DNA of 64,000 bases, taken from positions 135,324 to 199,323 of the forward strand of contig CAUYUJ010018296.1 in NCBI GenBank assembly GCA_963575745.1. Reading direction: 5' to 3'. Under the pieces are notes generated by a model that worked only from the letters and a program-made list of their open reading frames with translations, made no database searches and was not told the origin of the DNA. Positions 23,460 through 35,000 of the stretch are shown piece after piece. A program made the translations under genes and the position numbers. Positions within the stretch are counted from its first letter, which is position 1. Each line of letters opens with the position of its first letter. The stretch comes from Prorocentrum cordatum (Eukaryota > Sar > Dinophyceae > Prorocentrales > Prorocentraceae).

Positions 23460-23812
23460 TATGACAGGAGCCATGGGTGTCCTTCCAACTCGCTGGAAGA
23501 ATCCATTGTGCATTCCGTCTGGGTGGAAGCACGCGCCAGGTGAGCTCTGCCAACAGGTGGAAGCCTGGGTTGGGATGTTTCTTTCAGCTCTTTGGGAAAA
23601 ACATCCAGTGTGCGTCACCCTGGGGTGGAAACGGGCCAGGTACATCCTGCCAACCAGATTGCAGCAGCCAGGAGTATTTGTACACATCGCTAGGGGACGC
23701 CGCTGCGCATTCCATCTGGTTGGAAGTACTCAGCAAGGGCATCCGGCCAACAGGATGACAGGACCCAGGGTTTCCTCCCAACTCGTTGACAGAACCCATT
23801 GCGCTTCCGACC
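23460..23812 (+). repeat. Tandem repeat, period about 100 bases, 3-4 diverged copies
   Basis: Phrases such as catt-gtgcattccgtctgg...gtggaa and gccaacaggtgg recur with landmarks at about 23508, 23609, 23704 and 23809. A single ORF (23398-23940, plus) stays open across all copies despite the uneven period. The protein has no recognisable domain. Confidence 0.5.
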
Positions 23813-23814
23813 CC

Positions 23815-24640
23815 TCGGTGCGCAGCTGTCGTCTGCAATACCAGCGGGGGGTGCTCAAGCTGCCACGACACCGCAACAGACACGCTCGTGGCCGTAGCTC
23901 CTTTTTTTCCTCTTTAGTTTACAGTCAACCCTACGAGTAAGGATGGACAACCGTCCCAAGGGCACTCATGCATCCTTGCCTCCTCGGTCCATCCTTGGCG
24001 ACTTTCGTTGGCCGCGCCCCGCTCGAAAAGCTTCGAAGTGAGCGTCCAAGGACCTTGCATCCTTATCGGACATCCCTATGATATGGGCCGACTGTATTTT
24101 GTTTTTGGGTTGCTCGTCTGTCCCAGTCCCCGAGTGATCGGGGCCCCATCCCGAACCACCCGAAGGCCCGGCCCCTTCTGAGCGCCCAGGGCGCTGCTCG
24201 GCAGACGTATCGACGTGCCACGCGCCGCGCGCCCTTGGCATGCCTGGAATTCAGGAGGGGGAACAAGACACGAGCACGAGCAAACGAAAGCACGGGAAAA
24301 CACTGGGCAGGGGGGGGGGGGAAGCTGAGGAAGGGGAAAACTCAGGACATCTGGACAAACATGGGAAATCCTGGAAAGGGTGCCGATCTATTTTGTCTGC
24401 CTGGGAGAGGTCGGGGGGTTCGTGGAGGGGGGGTCATCCCAAGGTGGGGTTAGGGAACGTACCCAGCTAGATCTACTCACATTTCCTTCTTGCACGGGCC
24501 GTTTGGAGCGACTTCCCTCTGACCCCACAGGGAGAGGGAGAGAGAGGGAGAGGGAGACATGAAATGCTTCGGCAGCGTTTCATGGGAGCCTTGTGTGTCC
24601 CCATGATTACTTACATCTCCAGAGTAAATCGGAGTGCGCT
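23815..24640. other. Unique sequence, nothing recognised
   Basis: Mixed composition with a poly-G run at about 24311-24321. No gene, RNA or repeat supported. Confidence 0.4.
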
Positions 24641-24644
24641 ATCG

Positions 24645-24815
24645 TCTGGTAATCGATGGGTAAGCGCTGGTTTAGCGTGGATTAGCGTCGGTCTAGCGTC
24701 GCCTAGCATCGACTTAGAGTCGATTAGTGTCGACTAGCGTCGATCAGCGTCGATTCGCGTCGATTCGCAAGAGCCAACAAGACTGTATGGGAGGCTCCCA
24801 TGAGTTGCCACCGAA
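24645..24815 (+). repeat. Dispersed repeat: gtcgattagc array plus 48-base tail, copy 1 (partner at 61950)
   Basis: Ten-to-eleven-base units (agcgtcgatt) lead into agagccaacaagactgta, then the palindrome tgggaggctccca, then gagttgccaccgaagg. The same array and tail occur at 61950-62135. Confidence 0.65.
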
Positions 24816-24817
24816 GG

Positions 24818-24877
24818 AGATGGAGAGGGAGAGAGAGAGGGAGAAGGAGCGAGAGAGAGAGAGAGAGAGCGACCGAA

Positions 24878-24908
<31 letters not shown>

Positions 24909-24945
24909 AAAGAGAGATCGAGAGAGACAAGAGACAGGATCCGTC
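24818..24945. repeat. (GA)n microsatellite
   Basis: gaga run with poly-A interruption at 24904-24911. Confidence 0.9.
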
Positions 24946-25329
24946 TGAGCGATTACGGGCGTGATCGGCTCCGACCCCCCCTCTCCAGATCACGTCACGG
25001 CGGTTGTCCCGTGGCGACCACGGGCGTCCTGTGGCGCTCGTAGGCTACCTCGGTGTTCACAGGCGTGCTGCGGTGTTCACAGGCATGCTGTGGCGTTCGC
25101 GAGGCAACGCGGCGCTCGCGAAGAGCGCAAGCCGATGTGCCAGGAGCGGCAAGGGCACGTGGAAACTGGGCCCAGACTTCGGCCCGCTGCCGATCCCGCC
25201 GAACCGAACGACTGCAGCGACGTCTTAGGACGCGTCGGCGTGCTCTTGGCGCGCCCGCGCGGCGTACCCTTTGGAGGGGCGACGGACATCCCCGCGCTGG
25301 CTGCCGTGTAAATGAATGCCCGCCAAGGG

Positions 25330-26660
<1,331 letters not shown>

Positions 26661-26859
26661 CTCCTAGGGCACCGTGTCGCCGAGGGCTCTTCTCCCGCCT
26701 ATCGATCGAGCGCTCGCGGGCCGTTGCAGCAGCGGCCACCGATCGCGCCACCGATCGCGCGACCGGCTTGCGACCGGGGAGCTCTCGCGGTCGCCGACCG
26801 AGGTGATCGCCGCCAGCCTCTTGCTTTTGACTTTTCTAGTCGTCGCAGCACGGTGTGAC

Positions 26860-27270
26860 ATCGTACAGCGCAGAGGAGCGTAGCACATCTTACTAGTGCG
26901 CACCATTGCGGAGCGCTTCATAGTACAGCGCAGCATCGCATAGCTCAACATTGCATAGCATAGCGCAGGATCGCATCTCGGCGCATACCATTGGGCAAAA
27001 TAGCAATATCGTCAAGATAGCAGTGCGCAGCGCAGCAGTGCAGCAGTAGTAGCATGGCGTAGCTAAACACAGTTGTGCGCATCATAGTATTCTGTAGCTT
27101 CGCATAGTATAGCAACGCATTGCATAGCAATGCAGTTGCCCAGAAGGCATTGCAATCCAGTGATTCGGGTGGCATACGGGGCAGCTCATATCACGGTATT
27201 TCATCCCATATCATTGTTCAATGTGGCAACGCGCACCATGCGATGGCATGGCGTACCGCGGCACAGCACG
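26860..27270. repeat. Degenerate gcatagc-type short repeat
   Basis: Words such as catagcgca, gcatagct, gcatagcat and gcaatgca recur irregularly every 8-12 bases. No coding potential. Confidence 0.5.
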
Positions 27271-27274
27271 ACGT

Positions 27275-28005
27275 AGCACTGCACATGCTTGCTTGCTTAT
27301 CGGAGCAAAGACAGGATGCACACCATAATATCAAGCAGAGCAGGGCGACATGGAGCGAGGCAGAAGCCGACCAGGCCACAGCAGCGCGGCACACACCGGA
27401 GCACAGACGGCCGACCGCCTCGAGCGACCTCCGAGGGCCGAGGGCGCAGGACCCGCGCCCCGCAGTCGAGTCACGGGATGTCCGGTACCCCGAGCGACCG
27501 CCCACGCCAACTGACACTGACACTGAAGGAGAACCGGGGCGCATGAGGCCCTGATCTCCGACGACCTACTTTTGCCCACCAGCGTTGTTGCCCCGACTCG
27601 GGGCCTCACGGGGCCCCTGGGCTCGGCGCCAGCCGGGAGTGGCCGGTCCTGCCCGATCCCCCCGGGCCGACCCGAGCTGGGGAGCCACCTGCGCGGCAGC
27701 GAAGAGCACGGGTCCAGCTGCGTCGTCCTCTGCGCGTCGGCTGCCCGCGCGAGGCCGCGCGTGAGCGCTCCTGTTCTTCTCGCGGCGTGCCACGCTGGCG
27801 GCCCGCGTAAGCCGCGGGGTGAGGCCGCTGTGTCATCGCGGGTAAGACCTGTTTCTCTTCGCTCTCACGCGAGGCCGGGGCTCCCCCTCTCCGCCCGCTG
27901 CTGGCCTGGGCCTCGGAGCTGCTCCGTGGCCAAGGGGGCGGGGACTCGCGACGTGGTCCTGGCCGGCCCAGGTTCGCGCTGGCCCAGGTCAGCGCCTCGC
28001 CGACA
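27275..28005. other. GC-rich unique sequence, no gene supported
   Basis: ORFs here read into the downstream (GAC)n tract and have no recognisable motif. Confidence 0.4.
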
Positions 28006-28008
28006 GCA

Positions 28009-28326
<318 letters not shown>

Positions 28327-28581
28327 CCCGCGGCTGGCGCCCCCCAACTCTCAGCGCACGGGGCTTGGCGGCAGTTGCCCTTGAGGAGAAACGCAGCGAG
28401 CCGAGGGGCGCTTCTGGCCCCGCTTGGGGTCTTTTGGGGGACCCTCGTCGTTGAGATCGGTCTGGCTCGAGCTCCAGCGCAGAGATCGTGCCGAGAGGCC
28501 CTGGCTGTGCTAGGGGTCCTCACGGCGCCGTGACTTGTTCGTTCGAAGAAGAAAAAACCACATAAGCATAAAATTTTGGCA

Positions 28582-28702
28582 CTCCGCGCGGATTTCTTGG
28601 ATCCGCGCCTGGGCCCCCCGGCGGAGCCTCCAGCGCCGCCCCTGGCGCGCTCCGCGCGCTAGCGAGGGGGGTCCAGCGTGAATCCAAGAAATCCGCGCGG
28701 AG
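28582..28702 (+). mobile_element. Small fold-back element (MITE-like), copy 1
   Basis: About 121 bp with near-perfect terminal inverted repeats, ctccgcgcggatttcttgg at the left and ccaagaaatccgcgcggag at the right. The GC-rich middle (gcgccgcccctggcgcgctc) matches the reverse complement of the copy at 40146-40273. No coding potential. Confidence 0.75.
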
Positions 28703-28981
28703 CGCGTTCATGTGTTTTTTCTTTTTCTATTCATGATGTTGCATGCCTGAGTCCTTGCCCTGGAGTGGGTGATTGTGTGGAGCAGTTAGGGTCACGAGCG
28801 CTTCGCCGCGTGGATCTGCTCGGATTTGTTCCCAACCATCCTGTGGTGTTGGGTCCTCGTTTTGAAGAGACGGTGCCCCGCGTTCTCCTTCCTTCCTTCC
28901 TTCCTTCCTTCCTCCCGCTGCCTCCTCCCCCTCCTCCTCCCTCCTCCCCCTCTTCCCTGCGTTTCACCCCCCCAGTACATC

Positions 28982-31675
28982 GTTTCGTGGCCCCATAGGG
29001 AGCTCCGCCGAAGGCCCCAGTGCTGCCGCCCGCATGCGTCCCCCACACACAATTCGGCACACCCCTCATACGTTTCGTGGCCCCAGAGGAGCTCCGCCGA
29101 AGGCCCCAGTGCTGCCGCCCGCATGCGTCCCCCACACCCAATTCGGCACACCCCTCACACGTTTCGTGGCCCCATAGGAGCTCCGCCGAAGGCCCCAGTG
29201 CTGCCGCCCGCATGCGTCACCCACACCCAATTCGGCACACCCCTCACACGTTTCGTGGCCCCATAGGAGCTCCGCCGAAGGCCCCAGTGCTGCCGCCCGC
29301 ATGCGTCCCCCACACCCAATTCGGCACACCCCTCACACGTTTCGTGGCCCCATAGGAGCTCCGCCGAAGGCCCCAGTGCTGCCGCCCGCATGCGTCCCCC
29401 ACAATTCGGCACACCCCTCACACGTTTCGTGGCCCCATAGGAGCTCCGCCGAAGGCCCCAGTGCTGCCGCCCGCATGCGTCCCCCCACACCCAATTCGGC
29501 ACACACCCTCAAGGCCCCAGTGCGTTTCCGGCACACCACGTTTCGTGGCCCCATAGGAGCTCCGCCGAAGGCCCCAGTGCTGCCGCCCGCATGCGTCACC
29601 CACACCCAATTCGGCACACCCCTCACACGTTTCGTGGCCCCATAGGAGCTCCGCCGAAGGCCCCAGTGCTGCCGCCCGCATGCGTCACCCACACACAAAT
29701 CGGCACACCCCTCACACGTTTCGTGGCCCCATAGGAGCTCCGCCGAAGGCCCCAGTGCTGCCGCCCGCATGCGTCACCCACACCCAATTCGGCACACCCC
29801 TCACACGTTTCGTGGCCCCATAGGGAGCTCCACCGAAGGCCCCAGTGCTGCCGCCCGCATGCGTCCCGCACACCCAATTCGGCACACCCCTCACACGTTT
29901 CGTGGCCCCATAGGAGCTCCACCGAAGGCCCCAGTGCTGCCGCCCGCATGCGTCCCGCACACCCAATTCGGCACACCCCTCACACGTTTCGTGGCCCCAT
30001 AGGGAGCTCCGCCGAAGGCCCCAGTGCTGCCGCCCGCATGCGTCCCGCACACCCAATTCGGCACACCCCTCACACGTTTCGTGGCCCCATAGGGAGCTCC
30101 GCCGAAGGCCCCAGTGCTGCCGCCCGCATGCGTCCCGCACACCCAATTCGGCACACCCCTCACACGTTTCGTGGCCCCATAGGGAGCTCCGCCGAAGGCC
30201 CCAGTGCTGCCGCCCGCATGCGTCACGCACACCCAATTCGGCACACCCCTCACACGTTTCGTGGCCCCATAGGGAGCTCCGCCGAAGGCCCCAGTGCTGC
30301 CGCCCGCATGCGTCACGCACACCCAATTCGGCACACCCCTCACACGTTCGTGGCCCCATAGGGAGCTCCACCGAAGGCCCCAGTGCTGCCGCCCGCATGC
30401 GTCACGCACACCCAATTCGGCACACCCCTCACACGTTTCGTGGCCCCATAGGGGGCTCCGCCGAAGGCCCCAGTGCTGCCGCCCGCATGCGTCCTGCACA
30501 CCCAATTCGGCACACCCCTCACACGTTGCTGCCGCCCGCATGCGTCCCACATTCGGCACACCCCTCACACGTTTCGTGGCCCCATAGGGAGCTCCGCCGA
30601 AGGCCCCAGTGCTGCCGCCCGCATGCGTCACGCACACCCAATTCGGCACACCCCATCACACGTTTCGTGGCCCCAAAGGGGGCTCCACCGAAGGTCCCGG
30701 CGGGTGTGCCCGCATGCGTCCCGCACGTTTATTTCGGCACACCCCTCACACGTTTCGTGGCCCCATAGGGAGCTCCACCGAAGGCCCCAGTGCTGCCGCC
30801 CGCATGCGTCCCGCACACCTATTTCGGCACACCCCTCACGCGTTTCGTGGCCCCACAGGGAGCTCCGCCGAAGGTCCCAGTGGGTGTGCCCGCATGCGTC
30901 CCGCACACCCATTTCGGCATGCTCTTCACACGTTTCGTGGCCCCATAGGGAGCTCCACCGAAGGCCCCAGTGGGTGTGCCCGCATGCGTCCCGCACACCC
31001 AATTCGGCACACCCCTCACGCGTTTCGTGGCCCCATAGGGAGCTCCACCGAAGGTCCCAGTGGGTGTGCCCGCATGCGTCCCGCACATTTATTTCGGCAC
31101 ACCCCTCACACGCTTTGTGGCCCCATAGGGAGCTCCACCGAAGGCCCCAGTGCTGCCGCCCGCATGCGTCCCGCACACCCATTTCGGCACACCCCTCACG
31201 CGTTCGTGGCCCCACAGGGAGCTCCGCCGAAGGTCCCAGTGGGTGTGCCCGCATGCGTCCCGCACACCCATTTCGGCATGCTCTTCACACGTTTCGTGCC
31301 GAAGGCCCCAGTGGGTGTGCCCGCATGCGTCCCGCACACCCATTTCGGCACACCCCTCACGCGTTTCGTGACCCCTCACACGTTTCGTGGTCCCATAGGG
31401 AGCTCCACCGAAGGCCCCAGTGGGTGTGCCCGCATGCGTCCCGCACACCCATGTCGGCACACCCCTCGCACGTTTCGTGGCCCCGCAGGGGGCTCCACCG
31501 AAGGTCCCAGTGGGTGTGCCCACATGCGTCCCGCACACCCATTTCGGCACACCCCTCACACGCTTCGTGGCCCCATTGGGAGCTCCACCGAAGGTCCCAG
31601 TGGGTGTGCCCGCACGCGTCCCGCGCACCCATTTCGGCACACCCCTCACGCGTTTCGTGGCCCCATAGGGAGCGC
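28982..31675. repeat. About 30 copies of an 89-90-bp minisatellite
   Basis: Each unit runs gtttcgtggccccata, gggagctccgccgaagg, ccccagtgctgccgcccgc, atgcgtcccgcacaccca and attcggcacacccctcacac. Two subtypes are arranged in blocks. Copies before about 30690 mostly carry cagtgctgccgccc, and later ones mostly carry cagtgggtgtgccc with atttcggc. Some copies are truncated (29490-29540, 30525-30555, 31290-31380). Because most units are 90 bases, ORFs with a 30-residue repeat run for hundreds of codons on both strands. I treat these as satellite artefacts. Confidence 0.95.
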
Positions 31676-31883
31676 CACCAAAGAAGATATTCACAATTGC
31701 GGTATTCACAATTGCATATGGTTGGGTCCTTCGCCAGGATAATTTTAGCTGGTATCGTTGATATGACGTGTCTCATCTTTTCAGCAATCGTTTATTTCGG
31801 CCGTGCCACATCGTGGTCGGTGTTGCAATTATCTTGCGGTCAGATCGTGGTGTCAGGGCCTGCAAGCGGCAGCGTGATCAGCA

Positions 31884-32051
31884 CCAGGCACCGAGGTTAT
31901 GAACTGGGTCAGGTCGAACGACGGTGTCTACCGCCGCGCGTCTCTGGATGCCTCGAGCTGGATTGAAGGGGATGGAGAAGTGCTGAGGGACATGCTGGAG
32001 AACGGGGAGCGATTCGGCTACGTTTGCTTGGAGGTTTGGGAGGACGCTCAG
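31884..32051 (+). CDS. Exon of ABC-fusion gene: substrate-binding domain, part 1
   Basis: An open segment reading ...TEVMNWVRSNDGVYRR then SWIEGDGEVLRDMLENGERF then GYVCLEVWEDAQ, stopped by TGA at 32061. Residue use is protein-like, unlike the satellite ORFs next to it. It precedes the segment with GYFGRNGIYVPA and resembles the part of OpuAC-like binding proteins before the hinge. The right border could be a GC donor (cag then gcccag, 32052) or the GT inside ggaggtttgg near 32034. The left border could be the cag near 31883 or 31889. Assignment rests on order and texture, not on a search. Confidence 0.4.
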
Positions 32052-35000
32052 GCCCAGGGCTGAAACTTAGCAAGGACCTACTCCGCATACGCCTGCTCCA
32101 GTCCTCCCCTTCCAGGAAGAGGATGGGAAGAGGGATGAGGGGTAGATAAAGGTGGATCAGGAGAAACATATGAATAATAATAAGAATAATAGTAAGAAGA
32201 AGACTAATAATGATAAGGACGAGAAGGAGGCGAGGACTGGTGTAAGCTTCGGGTGTCAGAGAGGTCCACGACATGGATTGGTACGAAAGGCAGAAAGGGC
32301 GCGTGTGGCGCGGAGGCCGCATAGGGTATTTTGGCCGCAACGGAATTTATGTGCCTGCAAGATTCGCCGAGCCGCCCTACGGACTGGAGTTTTACCGCAG
32401 CCTTTGGTTCAACGAGTCAGATGCTGAGTGTCCGTGGATCGCGCGGTCACCGATAACGAGAGCAGTTACCGATGATCACGTCCTTGCCGATTGCGCGGTC
32501 GACTGTGCAAGACTGTTCGCTCTGCCTTGATCACGCGATCTGGCTATTGATCATCTTTGCAGCCATTGTGTTCGGGTCCCTGATTGGGTCGCGCGAAGAG
32601 GGCATGCGATCGGACAGTGATTGGCCAGGCACTCGAGGTCAAATGCTGCAAGCCGGCTTCTTGTCGACACGGTCCAGAGGAGTTCCTACACCGTGAACTG
32701 CTCGTCGAGCACCGCTTGTCATTGTTGCCCGATTCTTGACGCTTCGCTTATCCCCAATTGCCCGTCCAGAAACTATGCCTGTCGAGTTGTCGTGAGAAGG
32801 AATTCGGTCGTTTTCGAAACCCTTTCAAGGCTTCCCTAAGGACTTCTGCTGAGCCTTTGAGACCCTCTTGGGGCGATGCTGGAGACCATCAGCCAAACAG
32901 GGGGTCCTGACTGAGCCTCGCCTTTGAGCTATCACATGCTGTCCCTTGTGGCCCTCTTAGGACTTGTTGCCATCTTGGTGCCTCAGATGCCCATCGCAGG
33001 CCGAAGTACGATAAGGCGAACATTATCGACACATTTCAGTCGCATCCTTTGGAGGCTCGGGGGCGCCCTCGTAACTGGTCATCTTGGGGCCTTCTCGAGG
33101 CCATCTTAGGCCTACTTGGGGCATTCGCGCAGTCTTGGAGGCAGTCTGGGGCGATCTGGGGCCATCTTGGAGCCAGCTCGGGCCATCTTGGACACCGACG
33201 ACCCGCGACCAGTCCAAACCCCCAGGGGAGGACTTGCCTTGCCATAGCGGGCCAATACCTGCAGCGCCGGCGATCGTAAGGCCACGGTGGGTGGGTGGGG
33301 TGCCCATACCGCTACCCTTCCCTCGTTTTCTCTTTTCTGGGCCTCCTGGGAGGCCTTCGTCGCCACTGCTGGATTCTGGTCAGAACGCACCCCGGGAGAT
33401 GTCCAGGGAGTAGCGGTATCGGTACCTTTTGTTTTTTTTTGTCTCTCCAGTATACCCATCCAAGAAGGGGAAGAAGTTGTTTTTGGAAGAGCTGATCCAG
33501 CTTCGCCCAGAGGGCCTGTGAGATTTTGCCCGAGTCGTGCGACGTATGGTGTCCAACCGTCGCTGACCAGAGTGAAATGGTAGACTTTGCACCACTCCCA
33601 GTCCTGAAGCAGAGGGCTTTTTCCAATGGAATTCTGGAGTCGATCATTGAGAACAACAACTTCTCTATGGGTATTCGCTACTTCGAGGGTTTGTCAGACA
33701 TTGAGTACAGAGTAGAGATTGAGAAACTCATGGACTCGCCTGTGGCGTTTTTTCACTGGGTTCCTTCACTGACAGTCTTGCATCTAGATGTCAAGCGCGT
33801 GCTCTTGCCACAAGAAGAATGGTGTGGTAACACAGTCAATCGAGGTGATGGACTCAGCAGCTGGAGATGCGACTTCATGCCCGAACACCTTGTTAAGATA
33901 GCCTCTGCGAACTTGGAACGTGACGCGCCTTTACTTGTGAATCTCATCCAGTCCTTAAGGGTTAGTCATGAGGAGAACTTCGGCGACTTGTTGAAACGTG
34001 GTGAGATTCCGAGAGGCAATCTCAAAAATACTGGTATATTGAGACTGCTCGCTGAGTTGGAGTCTCTGAGCGCACAGCGTCACGGTGTGGAACGAACAAT
34101 CTTAGTGGAAGAAGTGGCCTGCGAATGGCTGAAGAGCAATCGCCATATTTGGAAATCTTGGGTCTCCCGTGAGATTCCTGACTGGGCTGATATGAGTAAT
34201 ATTCGGACATTTCTCATGGTGTTGGTTGTCAGCGTTACCAGTTTGTTCTTCGTTGTGGCGGTGTGGGAGCGCTGTTGGCTTGGAACTGGCATGGTGGGGA
34301 AAACTTGCTGGGACTCGTGCAACTGCTGGATCCACCAAAGAAGGCTGACCGATCTTCCAGAGCAGGAGAGCGTTCGCTGGGGTGGCAAGAGCTTGCAGGA
34401 GCGCATTCAGGAGAAGCGCTCAGGTCTTCTACTGCGTTCGGGCAAGGACAGTGCATCAGATTCGCGCAGAGCCGTTTTCACAGACGTGCGGTCCTCGTCG
34501 CGGCAGCAGGCCTGCGTCCTTCGTCCCCCGGTGTCGGCCGGCGCCGTCGACTTTCGGTCGCCAGAGTGGAAGGTGCTTCCGCGTGGTGGCCAGGCCATGA
34601 TCTGGGTGGACCGCACTGGTTGCTTAGATGGCAAGGTCGTCGTGCACGTCCACGCGCACGCGGGCGATGCAAAGGCTGGGGTGCATTACGATTTTCCGGA
34701 GGAGGGCTTCGACTGCGTCTTCGAGCCTGGACAGAGCACTGCGGGCATCCCCGTGGAGGCGTTCTTTGTACCTACCATCGGCCCCGACTACGCGGACCAG
34801 CGCTTATTCTACTTGGAGTTGACCCACGTCGTGTCTGGCAACGCCGTGCTTGCGCTGCCAGGTGCTGTGGCCCACATCCGGATAGCAAGCACGGGACAGT
34901 TTCTTGGAGATGACGTGGAGAGTTTCAATCCGCGCAGACTGGTGCGCCGGTGGATCTCCGTCCTCATTGCTGAGAATAGGTGGAGCTTCTGCAGGGCCAC

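Noticed and set aside
28982-31675. Regular repeats considered as a CRISPR array
   Set aside because: Units are contiguous with no unique spacers of constant length, the period is 90, and the genome is eukaryotic.
30473-31966. 497-codon ORF through the minisatellite, possible repeat protein
   Set aside because: The reading frame is open because the unit is 90 bases and lacks stops. Equally long ORFs exist on the other strand, and no signal of a gene start is visible.
33526-33528. TTG at 33526 as the translation start of the transporter ORF
   Set aside because: The frame is open upstream to 33496, and ACEILPESCDVWC fits the binding domain. This is an internal exon, not a start.
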